Shown: positions 1-6,471, counted from the stretch's first letter. The stretch is 6,690 bases of DNA from Ruminococcus sp. UBA7013 (GCA_002449585.1 DJXD01000070.1:1-6690); one strand, 5' to 3'. Notes: generated by a model from the sequence alone, not told the origin. Numbers and translations: made by a program.

Positions 1-6
1 GGATGA

Positions 7-22
7 TGTTCCATGTGGAACA
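7..22. promoter_or_regulatory. parS: parS-like ParB-binding site 1 (imperfect)
   Basis: The sequence TGTTCCATGTGGAACA matches the parS-type palindrome seen four more times in this window, except that the central C is T. The inverted arms TGTTCCA/TGGAACA are intact, so it is probably a weaker ParB site or a decayed copy. It lies 20 bp upstream of a perfect copy, ahead of the parA promoter. Binding strength is inference. Confidence 0.75.
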
Positions 23-42
23 ATTTTGATTTAGCTGGATAA

Positions 43-58
43 TGTTCCACGTGGAACA
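43..58. promoter_or_regulatory. parS: parS ParB-binding site 2
   Basis: TGTTCCACGTGGAACA is a perfect 16-bp palindrome. It is one base from the Bacillus-type parS core TGTTCCACGTGAAACA. It lies upstream of the parA promoter. ParB binds such sites, closes as a CTP-dependent clamp and slides into flanking DNA, forming the partition complex near the replication origin. The site also creates a false ATG at position 42 in frame with parA. Confidence 0.92.
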
Positions 59-98
59 ATTTTTCTTTCTTTTTTTGACAAAAATTATGAGAAAAATC

Positions 99-127
99 TT
101 TACAAATCGGCTCAGACATGATATAAT
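99..127 (+). promoter_or_regulatory. sigma-A-type promoter of parA-parB(-serS)
   Basis: A -35 box TTTACA (99-104) is separated by 17 bp from a perfect -10 box TATAAT (122-127). The -10 box is extended by a TG one base upstream (119-120). Transcription should start around 134, leaving a leader of roughly 28 nt before the parA start codon at 162. No other promoter-like sequence is evident between parA and serS, so it may drive all three genes. Confidence 0.8.
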
Positions 128-147
128 AAATAAGAAGTCAAAAATAG

Positions 148-154
148 AAAGGAG
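148..154 (+). promoter_or_regulatory. ribosome binding site that fixes the parA start
   Basis: AAAGGAG lies 7 nt before the ATG at 162. The in-frame ATG at 42 is inside a parS site, upstream of the promoter, and has no Shine-Dalgarno sequence. The 162 start is therefore the real one. Confidence 0.85.
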
Positions 155-161
155 TTTTCCT

Positions 162-965
162 ATGGGTAAAATAATAGCTGTTGCGAATCAAAAAGGCGGT
201 GTTGGAAAGTCTACTACAGTGGTAAATCTGGCGGCTTATCTGGGATCACGGGGGAAAAAAGTCCTCTGTGTGGATATGGATGCACAGGGAAATGCAACTA
301 CCGGTTTCGGAGTACATAAAAAAGAATTGAAATGCTCCTCTTATGAAGTCCTTACTGGAAAAGCTGATATTGATCAGGCTATTGTGCAGACAGAGGCTGA
401 AAATGTTTCCCTTCTCCCGGCGACTGCGGATCTTGCTGGAGCAGAAACTGAACTCGTCAGCATGGAGAATAGATTCATACGTTTGAAAATGCAGTTGCTC
501 ACTGTCCGGGATCAATTTGATTTTATCTTGATTGATTGCCCTCCTGCATTGGGTCAGCTGACGCTGAACGGTATGACCGCATGTGATGAAATCTTGATTC
601 CTATGCTTGCGGAGTATTATGCTTTGGAAGGTTTAACACAGTTGGTCAATACGATCAAGCTGGTTAGAGCAAATTATAATCCTGCGTTAGAGATTGGCGG
701 CATTGTATTCACGATGTATGACAATCGATTGAATGTTTCCAAACAGGTTGTTGAGGAAGTGGAGAATTATTTTTCTGCAAAGGTAATGAAAACGAAAATT
801 CCTCGGAATGTACGCCTTTCAGAAGCACCAAGCTATGGAAAGCCAGTGATGTATTATGATAAGCATTCGAAGGGTGCGCTTGCTTATGAATGCTTAGGGA
901 AAGAGATTCTTGGCGAACCGCTCAGCAATCTGATGAAACTCCGGATGAATATGACAAAGAATTAA
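162..965 (+). CDS. parA: ParA/Soj chromosome-partitioning ATPase
   Basis: This is a cytoplasmic, nucleoid-binding Walker ATPase of the ParA/MinD superfamily. It works with ParB to segregate origins and, in Bacillus (Soj), also regulates DnaA. From ATG 162 the protein is 267 aa, close to Bacillus Soj (about 253). The deviant Walker A KGGVGKS is at residues 11-17, with K11 and K16. The switch/Mg region is VDMDAQGN (D40 is the hydrolysis Asp in Soj). Walker B is ILIDCPP (about 122-128). Arginines equivalent to the DNA-binding residues of Soj are R189 and R218 (IPRNVRLSEAPS). Position 41 is Ala where Soj and most relatives have Pro. It is short: no N-terminal HTH like plasmid ParA. It is followed 12 bp later by parB. 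The start was chosen from the promoter, the ribosome binding site and homology (MGKIIA-type N-terminus). Confidence 0.96.
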   Translation: MGKIIAVANQKGGVGKSTTVVNLAAYLGSRGKKVLCVDMDAQGNATTGFGVHKKELKCSSYEVLTGKADIDQAIVQTEAENVSLLPATADLAGAETELVSMENRFIRLKMQLLTVRDQFDFILIDCPPALGQLTLNGMTACDEILIPMLAEYYALEGLTQLVNTIKLVRANYNPALEIGGIVFTMYDNRLNVSKQVVEEVENYFSAKVMKTKIPRNVRLSEAPSYGKPVMYYDKHSKGALAYECLGKEILGEPLSNLMKLRMNMTKN

Positions 966-977
966 GGGGGGAATCTT

Positions 978-1832
978 ATGGCAAAAGGCGGCCTTGGCGG
1001 CGGCCTGGGTTCATTGTTTGCGGATAATTCTGTAGAAGTGCAATTAAAACAAACATTGCGGCTTTCAGAACTTGAACCGAATCGCAGCCAGCCAAGAAAA
1101 AATTTTGATCAGGCAGGCATTCAGGAATTAGCGGATTCTATCCGGGAGCATGGGATTCTTCAGCCGATTCTTGTCAGACCTCTGCCGAAGAGTAAGAATT
1201 ATCAGATTGTTGCAGGGGAACGCCGCTGGAGAGCGGCAAAGATGGCGGGGCTGGATGAAGTCCCTGTTATTATAAAAGAATTGACGGATCTGGAAACGGC
1301 GCAGATTGCTTTGATTGAGAATTTACAAAGAGAAGATCTCAATCCGATTGAGGAAGCAAAGGCATTTCAGCGATTGCAGGAAGAGTTTGGCTTGAAACAG
1401 GATGAAATCGCAAAGAAAGTAGGATGTGCCCGGAGTTCTATTTCAAATGCGCTCAGGCTGTTACAGCTTCCGGAGAAAGTGCAGGAATTATTGATCAGTC
1501 GGAAAATTACAATAGGACATGCCAAGGCGTTGTTGAGTTTTCAGGATACAGAAGAGATGATTACAGCGGCGCAGAAAGCAACGGAGGGATTGCTCAGTGT
1601 TCGGCAGATTGAAGCAATGGCGGCGGCATCAGATTCGAAAGATTTGGAAGATGTACCGTTATCGAGACCAATGACATATTTCGGAGAGATCGAGGCGGCA
1701 TTGAAAGAGCGACTTTGCCGGAAAGTGAAAGTCAGCTTTAAGCATAATAAGGGAACGCTCCAGCTGGAATTTTATGATGAAGAAGATTTAAAATTATTAG
1801 CAGAACTGCTTTCCCCCGAAGAAGAATATTGA
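978..1832 (+). CDS. parB: ParB/Spo0J chromosome-partitioning CTPase and parS-binding protein
   Basis: This 284-aa protein binds parS, loads condensin and stimulates ParA. Residues 1-14 are the Gly/Lys-rich KGGLGGGLGSLF segment that contacts ParA. The N-terminal CTP-binding domain follows, with QPRKNFD (about 38-44), the phosphate-binding GERRWRA motif (80-86) and the ALIENLQREDLNPIEEA region (about 111-127). The parS-reading helix-turn-helix is at about 137-163 (QDEIAKKVGCARSSISNALR). A charged linker leads to the C-terminal dimerisation domain (about 231-280). All expected motifs are present and nothing is truncated. The ribosome binding site AAGGGGGG (964-971) overlaps the parA stop codon, indicating cotranscription and perhaps translational coupling. 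A perfect parS begins on the base after the stop codon, so the gene's own product should bind its 3' end. Confidence 0.96.
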   Translation: MAKGGLGGGLGSLFADNSVEVQLKQTLRLSELEPNRSQPRKNFDQAGIQELADSIREHGILQPILVRPLPKSKNYQIVAGERRWRAAKMAGLDEVPVIIKELTDLETAQIALIENLQREDLNPIEEAKAFQRLQEEFGLKQDEIAKKVGCARSSISNALRLLQLPEKVQELLISRKITIGHAKALLSFQDTEEMITAAQKATEGLLSVRQIEAMAAASDSKDLEDVPLSRPMTYFGEIEAALKERLCRKVKVSFKHNKGTLQLEFYDEEDLKLLAELLSPEEEY

Positions 1833-1848
1833 TGTTCCACGTGGAACA
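1833..1848. promoter_or_regulatory. parS: parS ParB-binding site 3
   Basis: A perfect TGTTCCACGTGGAACA begins on the base after the parB TGA. Symmetry extends two bases on each side (1831-1850) and uses the GA of the stop codon. It lies in the short parB-serS gap, just upstream of the serS ribosome binding site. Confidence 0.93.
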
Positions 1849-1853
1849 TCTGG

Positions 1854-1859
1854 AAAGGA
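1854..1859 (+). promoter_or_regulatory. ribosome binding site of serS
   Basis: AAAGGA sits 10 nt before ATG 1870 and only 4 nt before an in-frame TTG at 1864. The SerRS family N-terminus (MLDIKFLR) begins at the ATG, so 1870 is preferred although the spacing is slightly long. Confidence 0.6.
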
Positions 1860-1869
1860 TTTTTTGATT

Positions 1870-3162
1870 ATGTTAGATATTAAATTTTTAAGAACCAATC
1901 CGGATATTGTGAAAGAGAATATCAGGAAGAAATTTCAGGAGGAAAAGCTTCCGCTTGTGGATCAGGTAATTGCGCTAGATAAAGAAGCACGTTCTGCCAA
2001 GCTGCATGGGGATGAACTCCGGGCACAGAGAAAAGCCAAAAGCAAGCAGATCGGCGGCCTGATGGCCAAAGGACAGAAAGAAGAAGCCGAAGCGATCAAA
2101 GCCGAAGTCAATGCCATGGGGGAGGAGCTTGCCGCACTCGAAGCCAAAGAAACAGAGATGCAGCAGGAGATCAGAAAGATCATGCTGGTGATCCCGAATA
2201 TTATTGATCCCTCTGTTCCGATCGGAAAAGATGATTCTGAAAATGTCGAAATTGAAAAATTCGGCGAGCCATTTACACCAGATTTTGAAATTCCGTATCA
2301 TGTGGATATTATGGAAAAGCTGAATGGCATTGATCTGGATACAGCAAGAAAGACTTCTGGAAATGGATTTTATTATTTATGCGGTGATATTGCAAGACTG
2401 CATTCTGCTATTCTGTCTTATGCCCGTGATTTCATGATTAATAGAGGATTTACATATTATATTCCGCCGTTCATGATTCGTTCTCAGGTAGTAGATGGCG
2501 TTATGAGCTTTGCAGAAATGGAAAACATGATGTATAAGATCGAAGGGGAAGACCTGTATCTGATCGGCACGAGCGAACATTCTATGATTGGCAAATTTAT
2601 TGATACGATTCTGGACGAGGAAGAACTTCCGAAGACGCTGACAAGCTATTCCCCGTGCTTCCGGAAGGAAGTGGGCGCACATGGCATTGAAGAGCGTGGC
2701 GTTTACAGAATTCATCAGTTTGAAAAGCAAGAGATGATTGTCGTCTGCAAACCAGAGGAGAGCATGAAATGGTTTGATGTACTCTGGAAAAATTCTGTTG
2801 ATTTCTTCCGCACGTTGGATATTCCCGTCAGAACGCTGGAATGCTGTTCGGGAGATCTGGCAGATCTGAAAGTCAAGAGCCTTGATGTCGAAGCATGGTC
2901 TCCTCGTCAGCAGAAATATTTTGAAGTGGGAAGCTGTTCAAATCTGGGAGATGCACAGGCTCGCCGCTTGATGATCCGTGTGAAAAAGGCAGATGGCTCT
3001 AAATATCTGGCACATACGCTGAATAATACAGTAGTTGCACCGCCCCGCATGTTGATTGCCTTTCTTGAAAATAATCTCAATGCGGATGGCTCTGTCCGGA
3101 TTCCGGAAGCATTGCGGCCGTATATGGGCGGTATGGATGTAATCTCTGTTCCTCAGAAATAA
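1870..3162 (+). CDS. serS: Seryl-tRNA synthetase (class II), variant with archaeal-like active-site signatures
   Basis: This cytoplasmic enzyme charges tRNA-Ser with serine using ATP. It is 430 aa, the usual full length (about 420-430). The N-terminal long helical arm (about 27-105, rich in Lys/Glu/Ala) is the tRNA-binding coiled coil. The class II catalytic core follows. It has GTSEH at about 233-237. Motif 2 is FRKEVGAHG (264-272) with the family IHQFEKQE (281-288). EVGSCSN is at about 352-358, and motif 3 is around HTLNNTVVAPPR (382-393). Ordinary bacterial SerRS have PTAEVP, FRSEAGSAGRDTRG and TLNGSGLAxGR at these places. The forms here look closer to archaeal/eukaryotic SerRS. That comparison is from memory and unaligned. 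Catalytic Arg residues are retained (R265, R393). It is downstream of parB with no T-box or own promoter seen, so it probably depends on parAB readthrough. Alternative start: TTG at 1864. Confidence 0.93.
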   Translation: MLDIKFLRTNPDIVKENIRKKFQEEKLPLVDQVIALDKEARSAKLHGDELRAQRKAKSKQIGGLMAKGQKEEAEAIKAEVNAMGEELAALEAKETEMQQEIRKIMLVIPNIIDPSVPIGKDDSENVEIEKFGEPFTPDFEIPYHVDIMEKLNGIDLDTARKTSGNGFYYLCGDIARLHSAILSYARDFMINRGFTYYIPPFMIRSQVVDGVMSFAEMENMMYKIEGEDLYLIGTSEHSMIGKFIDTILDEEELPKTLTSYSPCFRKEVGAHGIEERGVYRIHQFEKQEMIVVCKPEESMKWFDVLWKNSVDFFRTLDIPVRTLECCSGDLADLKVKSLDVEAWSPRQQKYFEVGSCSNLGDAQARRLMIRVKKADGSKYLAHTLNNTVVAPPRMLIAFLENNLNADGSVRIPEALRPYMGGMDVISVPQK

Positions 3163-3165
3163 AAA

Positions 3166-3181
3166 TGTTCCACGTGGAACA
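3166..3181. promoter_or_regulatory. parS: parS ParB-binding site 4
   Basis: A perfect TGTTCCACGTGGAACA begins 3 bp after the serS stop codon. A-run and T-run flanks extend it to a 24-bp perfect palindrome (3162-3185). As RNA this would be a hairpin followed by UUUU, so it could also weakly terminate serS transcription. The terminator role is inference. Confidence 0.93.
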
Positions 3182-3196
3182 TTTTGATGAAAATAA

Positions 3197-3220
3197 AAAG
3201 CCCGGTTTTCGCCGGGCTTT
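3197..3220. terminator. Bidirectional intrinsic terminator between serS and spoIVA
   Basis: A 9-bp stem, AAAGCCCGG (3197-3205) with CCGGGCTTT (3212-3220), encloses a 6-nt loop. On the - strand the hairpin is followed by a T-rich tract (TTTTTATTTT), a good terminator for sipL-spoIVA. On the + strand the tract is only TTT, so it serves serS less well. Convergent gene orientation fits a shared terminator. Confidence 0.88.
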
Positions 3221-3222
3221 CG

Positions 3223-3238
3223 TGTTCCACGTGGAACA
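3223..3238. promoter_or_regulatory. parS: parS ParB-binding site 5
   Basis: A perfect TGTTCCACGTGGAACA directly abuts the spoIVA stop codon (3239-3241 on the - strand). With site 4 it brackets the terminator hairpin, the two sites being 57 bp apart start to start. Confidence 0.93.
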
Positions 3239-4711
3239 TTATAAGATAAAACAGATGAGTCCTGAACAGCCTTCATTGATGACTCGCTCTAATGTCTCCT
3301 GTAATTTCATTCTGGCCTCTGTGGGCATCTTGCATAATTTATTATGCAAGCCTTCATTGACAAGTTCATGAAGGGATTTTCCGAAAATATTAGAACTCCA
3401 GATTCTTGTGGGATCTTCTTCAAAGCCCTGCAATAAGTACATTACTAATTCTTCGCTTTGTTTTTCACTGCCCACAATCGGGCTGACAGTGGTATTAATC
3501 CCGGCTTTCATCATGTGAATAGAGGGAGCAGACGCTTTCAGACGAACGCCATATTTTCCCCCCTGCTTGATGATTTCAGGTTCTTCCAGACTTAATTCTT
3601 CCATCGTCGGCATGACAATGCCATAGCCTGTGGCCTCGACTTCTTTCAATGCCGGCTCTAATCGGGCATAATTTTTCCGGATGGCACATAATTCTTTCAG
3701 GATTTCTAATAAATTCGCTTCATCATGAATTTCTAATCCGGTCGATTCACTCAGAATGTTGAAAAATAATGTATGATCCAGCGTGATAGAAATCGTCACA
3801 GAGCCGTTTCCAAGATCAATATCTGTGCTTTCCGCATGGATGATATATTGACAATCACAAATCGGCTTTGCAAGCCCAGCGGCATCTTTCACAGTGATGA
3901 GATTTTCTGCGGCCTTCCGGATCACGGAAAATACTTCCTGCTTGACCGGATGTCCCTTTTCAAGCATAGAAATCCAGCCCGGCATGGCAAAATTGACTTC
4001 CCGGATGGGAAAAGCGTATAATAAAGCAGTTAATATTTTTTGAATATCGCTTTCCATTAATTGGATACAGCTGACAGGAAGCACTGCCGTGTGATAGATC
4101 TCCTGCATCTGTGCGGCCAAGGCTTTGGCTTCTTCAGTATCCGGATCGGCACAGTTGAGCAGAACAACAAACGGCTTTCCTAATTCTTGCAATTCATGAA
4201 TCACTCTGGATTCGCATTCTGCATATTCTTCTCTGGGAATGTCAGAGATGCTGCCATCTGTCGTGACCACAAGCCCAATTGTGGCATGTTCTGTGATTAC
4301 TTTCTGTGTGCCGATCTCGGCCGCCATGTTAAATGGAATTTCTTCCTCAAACCATGGTGTCATAACCATCCGGGGCATTTCATTTTCAATATAGCCCAAT
4401 GCGCTGGGGACAATATAGCCTACACAATCGATCATTCTGGCTCGGAATTGTGCGCCATCTTCCAGCCGAACGGGAACAGCTTCCTCCGGGATGAATTTGG
4501 GTTCTGTGGTCATGATCGTTTTCCCGGCGGCAGATTGGGGCAATTCATCCACAGCTCTTTCTTTTTTATAATCACTTTCCATATGAGGAATCACAAGTGT
4601 TTCCATAAATTTTTTAATCAATGTGGATTTCCCTGTCCGGACAGGGCCAACCACGCCAATATAAATATCTCCGCCGGTACGCTGTGCAATATCAGTATAA
4701 ATATCTTTCAT
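3239..4711 (-). CDS. spoIVA: SpoIVA, spore coat morphogenetic ATPase
   Basis: SpoIVA is made in the mother cell and polymerises, driven by ATP hydrolysis, into the basement layer of the spore coat on the outer forespore membrane. It also supports cortex formation. The 490-aa length matches Bacillus SpoIVA (492). Walker A is GPVRTGKS (22-29, K28). The TIMTTEPKF segment (65-73) carries two threonines (T68, T69) equivalent to the sensor threonines of Bacillus. Walker B is MIDCVGY (93-99, D95). The middle domain is less conserved. The C-terminal third is highly family-like (GVRLKASAPSIHMMKAG, GSEKQSEELVMYLL, NEGLHNKL) and ends GLICFIL, as expected for the intact C-terminus. The ribosome binding site AGGAGGG lies 4-5 nt before ATG 4711 and starts right after the sipL stop codon. 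The gene is second in an operon with sipL and ends at the shared terminator. No defects are seen. Confidence 0.97.
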   Translation of the reverse strand: MKDIYTDIAQRTGGDIYIGVVGPVRTGKSTLIKKFMETLVIPHMESDYKKERAVDELPQSAAGKTIMTTEPKFIPEEAVPVRLEDGAQFRARMIDCVGYIVPSALGYIENEMPRMVMTPWFEEEIPFNMAAEIGTQKVITEHATIGLVVTTDGSISDIPREEYAECESRVIHELQELGKPFVVLLNCADPDTEEAKALAAQMQEIYHTAVLPVSCIQLMESDIQKILTALLYAFPIREVNFAMPGWISMLEKGHPVKQEVFSVIRKAAENLITVKDAAGLAKPICDCQYIIHAESTDIDLGNGSVTISITLDHTLFFNILSESTGLEIHDEANLLEILKELCAIRKNYARLEPALKEVEATGYGIVMPTMEELSLEEPEIIKQGGKYGVRLKASAPSIHMMKAGINTTVSPIVGSEKQSEELVMYLLQGFEEDPTRIWSSNIFGKSLHELVNEGLHNKLCKMPTEARMKLQETLERVINEGCSGLICFIL

Positions 4712-4723
4712 AATACCCTCCTG

Positions 4724-6262
4724 TCAGCTGATAATAGGAATCAGCAGTGTGGTGTTTTCAGATAACTGTTCCTGTGTGAGATCATTTTCATCCATAATGG
4801 CCTCTACACTGGTATGACAGCGTTTTGCAATTGACCAGATTTCTTCCTGTGCCTTGCCGAAATATAATTTCAATGCGAATTCAGACGGAAGTGTTTCCGC
4901 TTCCTGAATTTCAATTCCAGATAATACTTCTGTTTCCGTGCAATGGGTGATACTGCCTGAAATCCGGATTTCTGTTTTTAGAGATACTTCGGATGCCCCT
5001 GCCAATGTATAAGAACAATGTTCCGCAAAAGCCTTGATCTGGATCAGATCCAAAGGGGAAGCATCAGGCACAGAAAAGCGGGATTCAAAAGGCTCTTCTT
5101 TTTCGAGAAGCCTTGGCATACCAGTGCTTTCCCGGACGAGGACATAACAGCATAACATGCCGCTGAGGATGATTTCAGAATGTTCCATCACGGCTGTCAG
5201 ATTTTTCATATCACACCAGGCATCATAAACGCAGTCAAGCTCACCATCAGAAGCATTCAGCCGAGTACTGCATGACTGCATTTCTGAAACAGGTACGGGC
5301 GTTCCGGCGGTGATTAATTTTTGATAGACGGCTGTGCAGGGGTGTTCTGTTGAAAATGCATCACAGATCAAAGATTCAGAAGCCATGCGCAAAGCAGTAC
5401 AGGTTAATTTTAATTCTGCCTCACAGCGCAATAATCTGACATCGCCGTTTTCATCCGTGACGGGTTTGAGATCACAGGAAATCACACTGCATTGCACATC
5501 ATAATGATCCTGTTCGGTCATGCCATCAAGATCTATCATTTGACTATAAGGAATCCGGAAGGACATAGGCTCAAGACTGCCGTCACCCTCTTTTTCACAT
5601 GCATATAAAATCTGAATTTGCAGATTTCCCTGCGTCATGATTTTGCCGGAAACGAATTTTTGATTTTGATCCACAGGGCGAGCATCACAGCGAATGATCT
5701 GGAGCAGAGGGGGCTTTGCTGAGCCAAGTTCTAATTCTTCTGAAAGAATGACATGGGCTGTATTCTGGAGCTGTTGGGATTGATAATGCAGCTGTTTTTT
5801 CTTTAACTGCATATTTTGACAGAAAATATCCTGCACAGCATCCTGTCGCCGGATGGTGTTTGTCCGGATTCTGATCGTCACGGCACTGCGAACATCTAAT
5901 CTCCGGCGGCTGAGTGCCCGACAGTTACTATAATCTGTCACGGGGATGATCTCCATAATTTGATTTTCGCCGGGGGGAAGTTCGGCGGTTCGGGAAAAAT
6001 GCAATATCTGTGTGACGCATTGCACAATATGGCTGTTTTCACTGCAATACAGAATTCTGATTTCTGCTGAAAGTTCATAATTCAGTCTATGATCACTGAC
6101 GCTTTCGTTTGTGATAGTGGGAATCACAAAGCATTTGATCAGCTTACACACATCCGGATAATAATCCGGGAGGACATAATCTAATTCAACGCCCTGTTCC
6201 TGTATCACAGGCCGGGCAGGCTCAGAGGCTGAAATCATGATCTGATTCATTCGCATTTCCAT
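4724..6262 (-). CDS. sipL: SipL-like SpoIVA-interacting protein (DUF3794 repeats plus C-terminal LysM)
   Basis: This 512-aa protein has no signal peptide or membrane segment. The N-terminal DUF3794-type signature is at about 24-44 (VELDYVLPDYYPDVCKLIKC), followed by a beta-rich domain to about 135. A second related unit is at about 185-295 and a third weaker one at about 345-440. The C-terminal LysM domain is at about 466-512 (EEIWSIAKRCHTSVEAI...LLIPI), with its conserved Trp at W476. This architecture matches SipL of Clostridioides difficile (similar length), a mother-cell protein whose LysM domain binds SpoIVA and helps anchor the coat. Location directly upstream of spoIVA, 12 bp apart in the same orientation, strongly supports that role over the generic DUF3794/LysM or SafA-like alternatives. 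A ribosome binding site AAGGAGG (6269-6275) lies 6 nt before ATG 6262, so M1 is preferred over M3 or M5. Expression probably starts at the sigma-E-like promoter at 6298-6326. Confidence 0.88.
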   Translation of the reverse strand: MEMRMNQIMISASEPARPVIQEQGVELDYVLPDYYPDVCKLIKCFVIPTITNESVSDHRLNYELSAEIRILYCSENSHIVQCVTQILHFSRTAELPPGENQIMEIIPVTDYSNCRALSRRRLDVRSAVTIRIRTNTIRRQDAVQDIFCQNMQLKKKQLHYQSQQLQNTAHVILSEELELGSAKPPLLQIIRCDARPVDQNQKFVSGKIMTQGNLQIQILYACEKEGDGSLEPMSFRIPYSQMIDLDGMTEQDHYDVQCSVISCDLKPVTDENGDVRLLRCEAELKLTCTALRMASESLICDAFSTEHPCTAVYQKLITAGTPVPVSEMQSCSTRLNASDGELDCVYDAWCDMKNLTAVMEHSEIILSGMLCCYVLVRESTGMPRLLEKEEPFESRFSVPDASPLDLIQIKAFAEHCSYTLAGASEVSLKTEIRISGSITHCTETEVLSGIEIQEAETLPSEFALKLYFGKAQEEIWSIAKRCHTSVEAIMDENDLTQEQLSENTTLLIPIIS

Positions 6263-6297
6263 AAATTTCCTCCTTGTGTCAATCTTGCTGTTACTGC

Positions 6298-6326
6298 ATT
6301 CTATTCAAAGACTGTCCGGAATATGC
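6298..6326 (-). promoter_or_regulatory. Candidate sigma-E (mother-cell) promoter of sipL-spoIVA
   Basis: On the - strand, GCATATT (6326-6320) fits the sigma-E -35 consensus (roughly KMATATT). After exactly 14 bp it is followed by AATAGAAT (6305-6298), 6 of 8 matches to the sigma-E -10 CATACAAT. The predicted start near 6290 leaves about 28 nt before the sipL ATG. Bacillus and C. difficile spoIVA are sigma-E genes, so sequence and biology agree. Not experimentally shown. Confidence 0.65.
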
Positions 6327-6373
6327 AGCAAGTGTTAATTTTTCGTTGAAAATAGATAAGGAAAAATACATGC

Positions 6374-6401
6374 TTGACAGTTATAAATGAGAACTTACTA
6401 T
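6374..6401 (+). promoter_or_regulatory. Possible upstream + strand promoter (weak)
   Basis: TTGACA (6374-6379) is followed after 16 bp by TACTAT (6396-6401, 4 of 6 matches to TATAAT). It could be a second promoter for the rightmost gene, or chance in an AT-rich stretch. Confidence 0.3.
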
Positions 6402-6471
6402 TAAATCACATAAAAATGCGAATGCTTTAGATTAATTATTTGTGTATTGTGCCATAAATGCTAATCTGTAG

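Noticed and set aside
75..80. TTGACA as the parA -35 box
   Set aside because: At 17-18 bp downstream there is no good -10 (CTTTAC region). The TTTACA at 99 paired with TATAAT at 122 is clearly better.
42..161. N-terminal extension of ParA from the in-frame ATG at 42
   Set aside because: The ATG is part of a parS palindrome, lies upstream of the promoter, has no ribosome binding site, and the extra 40 residues do not resemble ParA. The start at 162 has a good Shine-Dalgarno and the family N-terminus.
1849..1869. T-box or other leader for serS
   Set aside because: Only 21 bp separate the parS from the start codon, far too short for a T-box, and no specifier or antiterminator structure is visible upstream in parB.
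3165..3371. Small + strand frame beginning MFHVEH between serS and spoIVA
   Set aside because: It is a translation of two parS sites and the terminator, then runs antisense through the spoIVA 3' end. There is no ribosome binding site. It is a typical false ORF caused by parS.
4187..4765. 192-codon + strand frame opposite the spoIVA 5' half
   Set aside because: It is antisense to the conserved Walker-domain region of SpoIVA. The translation is rich in Cys/His/Phe without family features, and no ribosome binding site or promoter is evident.
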